DNA from: Halorussus halobius
GTDB taxonomy: Archaea > Halobacteriota > Halobacteria > Halobacteriales > Haladaptataceae
Assembly (NCBI RefSeq): GCF_004765805.1
Contig: NZ_SBIU01000005.1
Coordinates: 293,133-357,132, forward strand
Length of the DNA stretch: 64,000 nucleotides
Direction of reading: 5' to 3'
Of this stretch, positions 1-7,862 are shown piece by piece. The notes below the pieces were generated by a model. That model was not told the DNA's origin. It made no database searches and worked only from the letters and a program-made list of their open reading frames with translations. A program made the position numbers and the translations under genes. Positions within the stretch are counted from its first letter, which is position 1; every line of letters begins with the position of its first letter.

Positions 1-615
1 CATCAGCCAGACGTTGCCGAACAGGTAGAGGCCGTCGAAGCCGCCGAGGTCGACCAGCGGCTCGAACCCGAGGTAGGTCGGGTAGAGGAACAGGACGTAC
101 CACAGCATCACCATCATGCCGAACACGCCGCCGCCGATGAGGAATCGGACCAGCCGAGCGTCGGCGCGCTCGTCGTCGCCCCCGCCCTCGGGGTCGCCGA
201 CGTCGTAGCCGTAGCGCCCGAGCCGCGAGCCCAGCGAGCCGAGGTCGGCGTCGTCGTGGGCGACCCGGACCATGTCGGTGGCGTAGCTGGCGTCCGCGCC
301 GTAGACGCCCTCGGCATCGGCGGCGGCCGACTCGACGAACGTCTCGCAGGTCGCACAGTGCATCCCGTCGACCGCGAGGTAGGTGTACTCGGCGTCGTCG
401 GGCGCGTCGTCGGTCCCGGTCTCGCGGTCGGCCCGAATCTCCTCGACGTCGGCTGACTCCACGTCGTCGAGGGTTCGAGCGACCTCCAGACAGCCCCGAC
501 AGCAGTAGCCGCCCGGAACCGCCTCGTCGGTCACCGGCTCGCCGCCGGTCGCCAGTCCACAGAGCGTACACTCGTCGGCGGCCGACCCGTCGGTGGATGC
601 GGTGTTCAGGCTCAC
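1..615 (-). CDS. Copper-translocating P-type ATPase, N-terminal part (cut by window edge)
   Basis: About 205 N-terminal residues are visible and the gene runs off the left edge. The GTG start at 615 lies 4 bases after the stop of the upstream gene, so the two are co-transcribed. The protein begins with a Cys-rich module (C-x2-C near residue 16, then CCRGC near residue 39), followed by a heavy-metal-associated domain with GMHCATC (about residue 85) and the first hydrophobic helices. This order (Cys-rich module, HMA, membrane helices) resembles CcoI/FixI-type copper ATPases, which load copper into heme-copper oxidases. The neighbouring oxidase operon supports that role. The CPC and DKTGT motifs lie outside the window, so metal specificity is inferred. 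Confidence 0.85.
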   Translation of the reverse strand, partial: MSLNTASTDGSAADECTLCGLATGGEPVTDEAVPGGYCCRGCLEVARTLDDVESADVEEIRADRETGTDDAPDDAEYTYLAVDGMHCATCETFVESAAADAEGVYGADASYATDMVRVAHDDADLGSLGSRLGRYGYDVGDPEGGGDDERADARLVRFLIGGGVFGMMVMLWYVLFLYPTYLGFEPLVDLGGFDGLYLFGNVWLM

Positions 616-619
616 GAGT

Positions 620-1432
620 TCACCCCAGCGGTCGGTACTCCGGCGAGGGCAGCGGAAGCTGGACGCGCGGGACCGCCACGCCGAGCAGGTCCAGGCCGTG
701 TGCGACCAGCAGGTAGCCCAGCACGACGAACGCCACCCCGAGCAGCCGGTGGAGGCGCGGGCTCGCCGACAGCGACCCGAAGACGGTGCCGTAGGCCAGC
801 AGCGTCGGGAGCGTCCCGAGGCCCACCAGCGCGAGCAGCCCGGCCGCACGCGCCGGGTCGCCGAGCGCGACCGCGTACGCGTAGGCCGGATAGGTAATCG
901 GACACGGGAGCAGGGCGTGGACCGCGCCGAGCCCCGCGATGCGGGCGTCCCCGACGAACTCGTCGACCCGGCCGGTCAGCGCCGAACTCACGCGCCCGAA
1001 CAGGTCGTCGACGGGCCCCAGCGACGGGTGGGCGGTCGACCCGCCGACGTACGAGACGCCGGTGACCGCGACGAACCCGCCGGTCGCGAGCGCGGTGACC
1101 GCCTGCACGCTCCGCCCGACCGCGAACAGCTCGCCGGCCGCGCCGACCGCGAGGGCTCCGAGCCCGCCCAGCAGTCCGCCGACGACCGCGTAGCCGGCGG
1201 TCCGACCGAGGTTGAACAGCAGGTGCTGGCGGACCTGCCGGAGCGTCAGGGTGTCGTCGCCGGTCCCCTCGCGGGCCTTCAGCCGGTCGGCGTAGACGGT
1301 CACCAGGGGGCCGCACATCCCGAGGCAGTGCGCGCCGCCGAGGAAGCCGACCGCGAGGAAGACGACGGCGTCGAGGTTGCCGGCCGGAACCGGCCCACCG
1401 GTTCCGTGGAGCGGAGCGGCCATCGACGTCAC
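620..1432 (-). CDS. TauE/SafE-like (UreH/DsbD-type) membrane protein
   Basis: Polytopic membrane protein of 270 residues. Its first helix carries the signature GGAHCLGMCGP (about residues 31-41), typical of the sulfite exporter TauE/SafE group often found beside cytochrome oxidase and copper ATPase genes (CcoH/UreH-type neighbours). A helix-breaking LLPCPITYPAY segment in the second half repeats the Cys-Pro theme and suggests an internal two-fold repeat as in DsbD-like transporters. It overlaps the upstream small gene by 4 bases and precedes the copper ATPase by 4 bases, forming a three-gene operon divergent from the ba3 oxidase. A role in copper or thiol handling for oxidase assembly is inferred from context. 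The start is GTG at 1432; an ATG at 1423 is an alternative. Confidence 0.8.
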   Translation of the reverse strand: MTSMAAPLHGTGGPVPAGNLDAVVFLAVGFLGGAHCLGMCGPLVTVYADRLKAREGTGDDTLTLRQVRQHLLFNLGRTAGYAVVGGLLGGLGALAVGAAGELFAVGRSVQAVTALATGGFVAVTGVSYVGGSTAHPSLGPVDDLFGRVSSALTGRVDEFVGDARIAGLGAVHALLPCPITYPAYAYAVALGDPARAAGLLALVGLGTLPTLLAYGTVFGSLSASPRLHRLLGVAFVVLGYLLVAHGLDLLGVAVPRVQLPLPSPEYRPLG

Positions 1433-1665
1433 GCGGTCGGGTCGTCGCTCCCGTGTCCGCCGCCCTCGGTCGGCGACAGCAGCAGATAGACGCTCGTGAA
1501 TATGAGGACGACGTTTATCGCGGTGACCGCGCCCGCCATCGCGTCCTGAGTGAGCGCGAACGTCGCGACGGGCGCGAGCGCGAGCAGCGCGACCGCACTT
1601 AAGCTCCGGGGCGAACGGTTCGAGAGCGTCGACTTAAGCAGCGTCTGGTTCTCGGTGGCGTCCAT
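1429..1665 (-). CDS. Small two-helix membrane protein at head of oxidase assembly operon
   Basis: 78-residue protein starting at ATG 1665 (MDATENQT). A longer upstream extension is possible but would run into the divergent promoter. There are two hydrophobic segments (about residues 24-40 and 46-65) and an acidic, His-containing tail. It is first in the operon with the TauE/SafE-like protein and the copper ATPase and overlaps the next start by 4 bases. Small proteins of this kind are common beside haloarchaeal ba3 oxidases. I do not recognise a named family, so an assembly or accessory role is only inferred from position. Confidence 0.7.
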   Translation of the reverse strand: MDATENQTLLKSTLSNRSPRSLSAVALLALAPVATFALTQDAMAGAVTAINVVLIFTSVYLLLSPTEGGGHGSDDPTA

Positions 1666-1734
1666 ACGGGACGTTCGGTCGGGTGTAAGTACGGCATTTC
1701 GCCGGTTTTCACTGGATGGGAATCGGGCCGTCGA

Positions 1735-1742
1735 ATTTATAT
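1735..1742 (+). promoter_or_regulatory. TATA box of ba3 oxidase operon
   Basis: The AT-rich run ATTTATAT stands out in GC-rich surroundings about 25 bases before the cbaD ATG, the spacing expected for a leaderless haloarchaeal transcript. The divergent operon starts at 1665, so this roughly 100-bp region must hold both promoters. Confidence 0.6.
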
Positions 1743-1763
1743 ACTGTGTTCGTACTGCCGAGT

Positions 1764-2000
1764 ATGTCGACCGAACAGGACCGACAGGTGCCGGCTCGGG
1801 CGACGGACGCGGAGGACCGTCCCCGAGGTTACGTCGTCGGGTCGGCACCCGAGGACGTAGAAAGAGAGCTGAGTCACGACGAGTTCGACCCCATCGGGAC
1901 GCTGACGCTGATACTCGCGTACTTTGCGATTCTGTCCGTGATGTGGGTGTTCATGTACTTCGTGGAGTTCCTCGGACGGGGCATTACGGTGGTGGGATAA
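1764..2000 (+). CDS. cbaD: ba3-type cytochrome oxidase small subunit CbaD
   Basis: 78 residues: a hydrophilic acidic N-terminus of about 45 residues, then one transmembrane helix (about 50-72, containing LAYFAILSVMWVFMYF). This size and layout match CbaD, the small subunit preceding subunit II in haloarchaeal cba oxidase operons such as that of Natronomonas pharaonis. ATG 1764 is preferred over an upstream in-frame ATG because it lies at leaderless distance from the TATA box. The stop is 1 base before cbaB. Confidence 0.8.
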   Translation: MSTEQDRQVPARATDAEDRPRGYVVGSAPEDVERELSHDEFDPIGTLTLILAYFAILSVMWVFMYFVEFLGRGITVVG

Positions 2001-2001
2001 C

Positions 2002-2517
2002 ATGGAGATTCACGCCTACGAGAAGCTCTGGCTCGGTGCCGGACTGCTGTTGATCGTCGGATTCATCGGCACGGTCACGTACGGCGCGGTCGGCGCGGGC
2101 GTCGAGATGATCGGCGACGATAACCAGGCGGTCACCCCCGACGCGCTCGGCGACCATCCCCAGTTCGGCGACCCCGGCGTCTACGCGTCCGACTCGGGTG
2201 GATACGACGTGTACGTGGTCGCCCGCCAGTTCGCGTTCCAGCCGGGGACCACCGACGCGATAGAGGTCCCCGCCAACAGCTCCGTCACCTTCCACGTCAC
2301 CTCGGCGGACGTCATCCACGGCTTCGAGGTGGTCGGGACCAACGCCAACACCATGGCGATTCCGGGCGAGGTCGCGACCCTCACGGTCGAAGTAGACGAG
2401 CCACGCGAGTACGGCCTCCTCTGCAACGAGTACTGCGGGGCGGCCCACCACGCCATGGAGGGGACGCTGCGAGTGGTCCCCGAGAGCGAGTTCAACGGGA
2501 CGCAGGGGGGTGCCTGA
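2002..2517 (+). CDS. cbaB: ba3-type cytochrome oxidase subunit II (CuA)
   Basis: 171 residues: one N-terminal transmembrane helix (about 12-35) anchors an external cupredoxin domain. The CuA ligands are visible: His in DVIHGF (about residue 107) and C-x3-C-x3-H-x2-M in LLCNEYCGAAHHAM (about 136-149). Subunit II receives electrons from a soluble donor (halocyanin in haloarchaea) and passes them to subunit I. The short single-helix form is typical of B-type (ba3) oxidases. The end overlaps the region of the next start. Confidence 0.95.
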   Translation: MEIHAYEKLWLGAGLLLIVGFIGTVTYGAVGAGVEMIGDDNQAVTPDALGDHPQFGDPGVYASDSGGYDVYVVARQFAFQPGTTDAIEVPANSSVTFHVTSADVIHGFEVVGTNANTMAIPGEVATLTVEVDEPREYGLLCNEYCGAAHHAMEGTLRVVPESEFNGTQGGA

Positions 2518-2518
2518 G

Positions 2519-4237
2519 ATGGCGACGTTCGTCGACCGATACCCCGACGAGGCGGCGGTCGTGAAGGCGACGTTCGCGGTCGCGTTCGCGTCGCTGGGCA
2601 TCGGCGCGCTGTTCGGCCTGATTCAGGCGCTCCACCGGACGGGCTTCGTCCGGTTCATCAGCTCGGCCGACTACTACACCGTCCTCACCGGTCACGGCGT
2701 GTTGCTCGCGCTGGTGTTTACCATCTTCTTCCTGATGGGAGTGTTCACGTGGGCGATCGCGCGGAGCCTGGAGCAACCGCTGCCCAACATCAAGCTGACG
2801 TGGGCGTGGTTCGGGCTCACCACGACCGGCGCGGTGCTGGCGGCGGTCGCGATTCTGGGCGGACTGGTGCCCAGCGTGGACATGAGCGCGGACGTGCTGT
2901 ACACCTTCTACGCGCCGCTGCAGGCCCATCCGCTGTTCTACATCGGGCTCGCGATGTTCATCGTCGGGACGTGGATGGCCGGCGCGGACTGGTTTCTGGC
3001 CTTCCGGGAGTGGCGGTCGGACCACCCCGACGAGCGCATCCCGCTCCAGACGTTCATGGTGCTGACGACCACGCTGATGTGGTACCTCTCGACGCTCGGG
3101 GTCGCGGTCTCGGTCGTCGCCTTCCTCATCCCGTGGTCGCTGGGCATCTTCGAGACGGTCAACCCGCTGTTGACCCGGACGCTGTTCTGGTACTTCGGCC
3201 ACCCCGTCGTGTACTTCTGGCTGATGCCGGCCTACCTGCTGTGGTACACCGTCCTGCCGAAGCTCGCGGGCGGCCGGCTGTTCAGCGACCCGCTCGCGCG
3301 AGTGGTGTTCGTGCTGTTCCTGTTGCTGTCGACGCCGGTCGGCATCCACCACCAGTACCTCGACCCCGGCATCGCGGAGGGGTTCAAGTTCATCGCGATG
3401 ACGAACACGATGTTCCTGCTGTTGCCGAGCCTGCTGACCGCGTTCACCGTGGTCGCCAGCATGGAACACGGCGCACGCCAGCGTGGCGGTGAGGGACGAC
3501 TCCGGTGGCTGGGTGCGCTCCCGTGGCGCGACCCCGCGTTCACCGGGATGGCGCTGGCCGGGCTGATGTTCGCGGCCGGCGGGTTCTCGGGCATGATAAA
3601 CGCCGGGATGAACATCAACTACCTCGTCCACAACACGCTGTGGGTGCCGGGCCACTTCCACATGACCGTCGGGACGGCGGTGGCCCTGACGATGATGGCC
3701 GCTTCCTACTGGCTGGTGCCCCAGCTGACCGGGCGGCGACTCTACAGCCGCCCTATCGGCCTGCTACAGGTCGTGCTGTGGTTCATCGGCATGGTGTTCA
3801 TGTCGAACGCGATGCACCGCGCCGGGCTGGTGGGCATCCCGCGCCGGACCGCCGAACCCCAGTACCAGAACTTCGACTTCTCGGCCGCGTTCGGGTCGGT
3901 CGGGGAACTGCGCATCCAGATCGCGCTCGGCGGCGTCTTGCTGTTCGTGTCCATCGTGTTGTTCCTGTTCAACATGCTGCTGTCGTCCATCGAAGACCCC
4001 ATCGAGAACCCGGTCGACGACAGTCTGGTCGAGCCCCTCTCGGGGGCCGACGCGAGCCCGCTCGTGCTCGACAATCTCCGGCTCTGGACCGGCATCGCGG
4101 TCGTGCTGGTGATACTCGCGTACACGCTCCCGCTGGGGAGCATCATCGCCGACGCCGGACTGCTCGGGGATAGTCCGGGCTTCCCCGTGGTCGTCGACTG
4201 GTTCGGGGCGCTCGCGGAGGTGGTCGGATGGCCCTGA
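2519..4237 (+). CDS. cbaA: ba3-type cytochrome oxidase subunit I
   Basis: Catalytic subunit of a B-type heme-copper oxygen reductase, about 572 residues and 13 or more helices. Visible ligands: low-spin heme His in LTGHG, CuB His and the cross-linking Tyr in FGHPVVYFWLMP, CuB His pair in GIHHQYLDP, and high-spin/low-spin heme His in PGHFHMTVG. It reduces oxygen to water and pumps protons at the cytoplasmic membrane. ATG 2519 sits one base after the cbaB stop; a GTG at 2510 would overlap it. The gene overlaps the next small subunit gene by 10 bases, consistent with translational coupling. Confidence 0.97.
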   Translation: MATFVDRYPDEAAVVKATFAVAFASLGIGALFGLIQALHRTGFVRFISSADYYTVLTGHGVLLALVFTIFFLMGVFTWAIARSLEQPLPNIKLTWAWFGLTTTGAVLAAVAILGGLVPSVDMSADVLYTFYAPLQAHPLFYIGLAMFIVGTWMAGADWFLAFREWRSDHPDERIPLQTFMVLTTTLMWYLSTLGVAVSVVAFLIPWSLGIFETVNPLLTRTLFWYFGHPVVYFWLMPAYLLWYTVLPKLAGGRLFSDPLARVVFVLFLLLSTPVGIHHQYLDPGIAEGFKFIAMTNTMFLLLPSLLTAFTVVASMEHGARQRGGEGRLRWLGALPWRDPAFTGMALAGLMFAAGGFSGMINAGMNINYLVHNTLWVPGHFHMTVGTAVALTMMAASYWLVPQLTGRRLYSRPIGLLQVVLWFIGMVFMSNAMHRAGLVGIPRRTAEPQYQNFDFSAAFGSVGELRIQIALGGVLLFVSIVLFLFNMLLSSIEDPIENPVDDSLVEPLSGADASPLVLDNLRLWTGIAVVLVILAYTLPLGSIIADAGLLGDSPGFPVVVDWFGALAEVVGWP

Positions 4238-4425
4238 CTCGCGCGGGCGTCCTGGTCCTCGTGGGGTTCAGCGTCCCGGTCGCCATCGAACTCCGGACGC
4301 TGTTCGGCATCTTGGGGGTCGAGCTCCCGCTGGTCGCGGTAGCCGGATTCGAGGTGGCGTTGCTGGCCGCCATCGCGGTGGCCTACGGGATGAGCGCCGA
4401 CTCGAACCGTCCCGCGGGCAACTGA
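4228..4425 (+). CDS. Small two-helix subunit of ba3 oxidase operon (CbaE-like position)
   Basis: 65 residues, two hydrophobic segments (about 5-25 and 32-55). It overlaps the 3' end of cbaA by 10 bases and is followed after 3 bases by another membrane protein gene, so it belongs to the oxidase transcript. Its size fits the small CbaE subunit described in Natronomonas, but no catalytic residue distinguishes it, so the name is not assigned. Confidence 0.7.
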   Translation: MALTRAGVLVLVGFSVPVAIELRTLFGILGVELPLVAVAGFEVALLAAIAVAYGMSADSNRPAGN

Positions 4426-4428
4426 CCG

Positions 4429-5115
4429 ATGTCGCCGACGCCGTCGTTCCCGAGCCCGCGTTCCGCGTCGGTTCCGGACGCCCGGCTGGAACGGCTCGCG
4501 CGCGTCGGCCGGACGCTGGTGGGACTCACCGCGGTCGAGGCGGTCGTCGTGGCGGCATCTCTCGGGGCGACGGGGGCCGAGGTCGTCTCCTGGCGGTACC
4601 TCGTCTACCCGTTCGTCTGGATAAACGCCGCCGTGCTCGCGCTCGCCTACGCGCCGATTCCGCGACCGACCGACCGCCGGACCGCGGGCGCAGCCGCGCT
4701 CGCGGCGGGGTACTTCCTCGTCCTCTGCTGGGTCGGGGGTCTGGTCTCGGCCGGCGGGGCCGCCGGAATCGGGACGATCGAGGTGTTCGCCGCGACGCCG
4801 GGCTGGGGGCCGATACTGTCGGTCACGGGCGGCGCGGTCCACGTCTCGGCCGTCCCGTTCAAGCTGGTCGGCTACGTCGGCCTCGCGGCGCTGGCCTACG
4901 CCGCGCTCGCACGGACCACCCGAGGCGCGGCGTCGGCCCTGCTTGGTCTGGCCACCTGCGTCAGTTGCACGGGGTCGGTGCTCGCGACGGTGCTGGCCGG
5001 GACGCTCGGCGGGTCGTCGGCCGCGGTCGTGGCGGCGACGAGCCAGTCGTACGACCTCTCGACCGCGATGTTCGTAGTGGCGGTCGCGACGCTGTGGGTC
5101 GCACTCCGGCGGTAG
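4429..5115 (+). CDS. Conserved membrane protein ending the ba3 oxidase operon
   Basis: 228 residues with six or seven hydrophobic segments. A CVSC pair within LATCVSCTGSVLA (about residues 182-194) lies at a membrane segment and could bind metal or form a disulfide. The gene starts 3 bases after the preceding stop and ends the operon. Proteins like this follow haloarchaeal ba3 oxidase genes and are usually annotated only as a domain of unknown function. An assembly role (copper insertion or heme delivery) is a contextual inference. Confidence 0.75.
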   Translation: MSPTPSFPSPRSASVPDARLERLARVGRTLVGLTAVEAVVVAASLGATGAEVVSWRYLVYPFVWINAAVLALAYAPIPRPTDRRTAGAAALAAGYFLVLCWVGGLVSAGGAAGIGTIEVFAATPGWGPILSVTGGAVHVSAVPFKLVGYVGLAALAYAALARTTRGAASALLGLATCVSCTGSVLATVLAGTLGGSSAAVVAATSQSYDLSTAMFVVAVATLWVALRR

Positions 5116-5135
5116 AAGCGTCGAAAAGACGTTTT

Positions 5136-5372
5136 TCAGCGGACTTGGCTCGGATTCTGTGGACGGAGCAGCTTCGAGGCCGCGGCGACGAACGCGACCA
5201 GCGACGCGCCCGACAGCACTGCGACCGCGAGGCCCGGCGACCCCGATACCGGGAGACTCAGCGTCGATACCGCGGCGTATCCGGCGACGGCGGTCAGCAG
5301 GACGCCGACCGCACTGAACACGGCTAGTGCGAGTTCTATCAGGCCGATCCGGGAGCGTAACGCTCGAATCAT
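5136..5372 (-). CDS. Small two-helix membrane protein, unknown
   Basis: 78 residues from ATG 5372 (MIRALRSR); an in-frame ATG at 5426 would add 18 residues. There is a basic N-terminus followed by two hydrophobic helices, the first around LIELALAVFSAVGVLL. It converges on the oxidase operon, ending 20 bases after it. No recognised domain. Confidence 0.5.
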   Translation of the reverse strand: MIRALRSRIGLIELALAVFSAVGVLLTAVAGYAAVSTLSLPVSGSPGLAVAVLSGASLVAFVAAASKLLRPQNPSQVR

Positions 5373-5489
5373 GGTTCGAGTGACCCTACGGACGAATCCC
5401 TCATCAATCGCGGACGCGATTTTCACGTACTGAGAACGACCTCCCGGCGCGCGAGCGAGACGACCCGGCCCACGGCCGCTCCCGCCCGG

Positions 5490-5813
5490 TCAGTCCCCGC
5501 TGGCCGCCAGCGCGGTCCGCGCGACCGTTATCCGGCCGTCGCCGTCGACCTGGACCTCGTGGCCGTGATAGGTGAACGTCACCCTGCCGTCCGAGGCGCG
5601 CGACCCGGAGTCGCTCCCGTGGAATATCGCGTCGAGCGCGTCGGGGTCGATTACGCTGTACAGCGGCTCGAAATCGCCCTCGTCGGCGCGAACGAGCGAC
5701 AGGGGGTCGGTGTCGGACGCGGCCGCCACCGCCGCGATTACCCCCTCGCTGAGCGATTCGGACGGCGAAACGTCGTAGGTGAACGTCGATCCGGGAACTG
5801 CCTCGTCGGTCAT
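5490..5813 (-). CDS. HalOD1 output-domain protein
   Basis: 107 residues consisting almost entirely of a HalOD1 domain: a beta start, a helix ending in DFEPLYSVIDPDALDAIF (about residues 47-64), and a beta hairpin with VTFTYHGHEVQVDGDG (about 78-93). HalOD1 is a haloarchaeal domain assumed to act as an output or protein-interaction module in signalling; its biochemical activity is not established. A second, related protein lies at 55110-55418. It stands alone between a small membrane gene and an HTH regulator. Confidence 0.85.
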   Translation of the reverse strand: MTDEAVPGSTFTYDVSPSESLSEGVIAAVAAASDTDPLSLVRADEGDFEPLYSVIDPDALDAIFHGSDSGSRASDGRVTFTYHGHEVQVDGDGRITVARTALAASGD

Positions 5814-5869
5814 CGCGTCCAGTTACTCGCGCGCGACGGGTCAACTTCCCCGTTACCTATGCAACCCGC

Positions 5870-6535
5870 TTAAGTCGGGTCGGCGGAGTCGCCCGTCAGC
5901 GCGTTCTCGGCCATCGTGCGGTAGGCCCGACGCAACCGGGCGGCGAACGCCTGTCGGCTGATGTCGAGTTCCGACGCGAGCGCGTCGAGGTCGGTCCCGC
6001 GGGGCTGGTCGTAGTACCCCGCCTCGTAGGCGAGCACGAGCGCCTCGCGCTGTTCGGGCGTGAGACCGAACCCCCTCTCCGAGGCGGCCTCCGAGAGGTG
6101 GCTGAGTCGAGCCAGCGAGACCGGGATGTCGTGGTCGGCGCAGTACTCCTTGAACGCCGATATCGCCTCGGTCCGCTCGGCCCGGAGCTCGAAGGTCCAG
6201 CCGCTCTCGGAGCCGCACGCGGAGACCACGGTCACGTCGGTCTCGGCGATGGCGCTCATGATGCCCAGAAACGCCGGCTCCCACTCGGCCCGGAACAGGC
6301 CCCTGTCTCCCAGGTTCTCCATCAGCACGACGGACCGCAACTCGGGGGCGTCGGCGAGCAGGTCGCGGACGGCCGCCATGTCGACGCTCGCGCCCCGCAC
6401 CCAGAAGTACGGCATGACCGTGTCGGCGCTGGGGACGACTCGGTCCAGTTCGAACACCACGTTCGGGAACGACGCGAACGCGCGTCCGAGCGGGAACTCG
6501 CCGGCCGGAAGGGTGAACTCGGCTATCGAAGTCAC
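5870..6535 (-). CDS. Bacterio-opsin-activator-type HTH regulator
   Basis: 221 residues. The N-terminal two thirds form a sensor-like alpha/beta region typical of Bat-family regulators. The C-terminus carries the HTH_10 domain: LTPEQREALVLAYEAGYYD (about 155-173) followed by the DLDALASELDISRQAF recognition helix region (about 179-194). These are cytoplasmic DNA-binding regulators, abundant in haloarchaea. The target cannot be read from the sequence; the adjacent co-oriented menB gene ends only 61 bases upstream. Confidence 0.88.
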   Translation of the reverse strand: MTSIAEFTLPAGEFPLGRAFASFPNVVFELDRVVPSADTVMPYFWVRGASVDMAAVRDLLADAPELRSVVLMENLGDRGLFRAEWEPAFLGIMSAIAETDVTVVSACGSESGWTFELRAERTEAISAFKEYCADHDIPVSLARLSHLSEAASERGFGLTPEQREALVLAYEAGYYDQPRGTDLDALASELDISRQAFAARLRRAYRTMAENALTGDSADPT

Positions 6536-6596
6536 GGACGGTCCCTCACCGAAGATTCGCCGGCCACACTGTTAAGCCCTGTCACGGGGCGGCGGC

Positions 6597-7517
6597 TCAG
6601 TAGTGCCAGTCGAACTCGTCGAACTCGGGGTCCCGGCCCTCGACGAAGGCGTCCCGGCCCTCCTGGGCCTCGTCGGTCATGTACGCCAGTCGCGTGGCCT
6701 CGCCCGCGAACACCTGCTGGCCCACCATCCCGTCGTCGGTCGCGTTGAACGCGTACTTGAGCATCCGCATCGCGGTCGGGCTCTTGGCGTTCATCTCCTC
6801 GGCCCACTCCAGGGCGACCTCCTCCAGTCGCTCGTGGGGGACGACCTCGTTGACCATTCCCATCTCGGCCGCCTCCTCGGCGTCGTAGTTCTTCCCGAGG
6901 AAGAACACCTCGCGGGCCTTCTTCTGGCCGACCTGCTTGGCGAGGTACGCCGAGCCGAATCCGCCGTCGAACGACGCCACGTCGGGGTCGGTCTGCTTGA
7001 AGACCGCGTGGTCCTCGCTGGCGATGGTCATGTCACAGACCACGTGGAGGCTGTGGCCGCCGCCGACCGCCCACCCGGGGACGACGGCGACGACCGGCTT
7101 CGGGACGTGGCGGATGAGCCGCTGGACTTCGAGGATGTGGAGTCGGCCGCCCGTCGCGGTCCGGTCGGTTCCGGCGCTTTCGTCCGGTTCGCGGTCGTCG
7201 CCCTCCTCGCCGCGATATTCGTACCCCTCGTCGCCCCGGACGGTCTGGTCGCCCCCGGCGCAGAAGGCCCACCCGCCGTCCTTCGGCGAAGGGCCGTTGC
7301 CCGTCAGCAGGATACAGCCCACGTCGGTCTGGCGCTTGGCGTGGTCGAGCGCGTCGTAGAGTTCGTCGACCGTCTCGGGCCGGAAGGCGTTCCGGACCTC
7401 CGGGCGGTCGAACGCGATGCGGACCGTCCCCGAGTCGACGGCGCGGTGGTAGGTGAGGTCGTCGAACTCGGGTCCCGCAGGCTCCCACGCCTCGGGGTCG
7501 AAGATGTCGGACACCAT
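6597..7517 (-). CDS. menB: 1,4-dihydroxy-2-naphthoyl-CoA synthase
   Basis: 306 residues, crotonase superfamily. It catalyses ring closure of o-succinylbenzoyl-CoA in menaquinone biosynthesis, the respiratory quinone of haloarchaea. Seen in sequence: RPEVRNAFRPETVDEL (start of the crotonase fold), a GGWAFCAGGDQ oxyanion-hole loop (about 87-97), WAVGGGHSLHVVCDMTIAS (about 150-168) and the C-terminal EGRDPEFDEFDWHY typical of MenB. A roughly 30-residue acidic insert precedes LHILEVQRLIRHVPKP, a salt-adaptation-like loop. ATG 7517 is chosen over an upstream in-frame ATG because family alignments start near MVSDIFD. Confidence 0.93.
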   Translation of the reverse strand: MVSDIFDPEAWEPAGPEFDDLTYHRAVDSGTVRIAFDRPEVRNAFRPETVDELYDALDHAKRQTDVGCILLTGNGPSPKDGGWAFCAGGDQTVRGDEGYEYRGEEGDDREPDESAGTDRTATGGRLHILEVQRLIRHVPKPVVAVVPGWAVGGGHSLHVVCDMTIASEDHAVFKQTDPDVASFDGGFGSAYLAKQVGQKKAREVFFLGKNYDAEEAAEMGMVNEVVPHERLEEVALEWAEEMNAKSPTAMRMLKYAFNATDDGMVGQQVFAGEATRLAYMTDEAQEGRDAFVEGRDPEFDEFDWHY

Positions 7518-7574
7518 GTGTCGGCGTGGGGTCGGCGGCCCCAAATAGGTTCCTCGTTCGCGCGACTACGGATT

Positions 7575-7780
7575 CTCGAACGCCCTCGGCACACTCACGA
7601 TTGAGACACTGCAACAGCGAACAATTCTTCGAAAGCCCTCGGCGCGCTCGCGGTCGCTCAGCGACATCTCCTCCGCTCACTACGTTCGCTCCGGAGAGAG
7701 GTCGCTGAGACGACTAAAATGAACGCGAGCCCGCCTCGCCCTTTCAGTCCGCCAGGATTAGCGGTTGATTCACCGAGCGC
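7575..7780. repeat. Dispersed structured intergenic element, copy A
   Basis: This is one of two copies in the window (the other at 59587-59799). Four conserved blocks occur in the same order: block 1 (7575-7596, core CTCGAACGCCCTCG), block 2 (7629-7659, core TCGAAAGCCCTCG then GCGCTCGCGG), block 3 (7725-7757, core GCCTCGCCCTTTCAGTCC) and block 4 (7771-7780, CACCGAGCGC). Blocks 1-3 differ from copy B at only two positions each. Between blocks 2 and 3 lies a hairpin, CTCAGCGAC (7657-7665) pairing with GTCGCTGAG (7701-7709). Copy B has a hairpin in the same place built from different bases. It fills the 345-base gap between menB and dgcN. The transcribed strand is unknown. Confidence 0.8.
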
Positions 7781-7832
7781 AACCTTGGTCGGTCGTACCC
7801 ATCCGAAACCCGTCGTTTCCGCCACACCGACC

Positions 7833-7838
7833 TTTAAG
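7833..7838 (+). promoter_or_regulatory. Weak TATA-like box before dgcN
   Basis: TTTAAG is the only AT-rich hexamer near the start and lies 25-30 bases before ATG 7863, as expected for a leaderless transcript. Confidence 0.4.
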
Positions 7839-7862
7839 CCCCGGTCCGACCTGCCTCTACGC

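Noticed and set aside
612..1316. Long frames opposite or offset to the TauE/SafE-like gene
   Set aside because: Arg- and Pro-rich translations are frame shadows of the real gene, as seen throughout the window.
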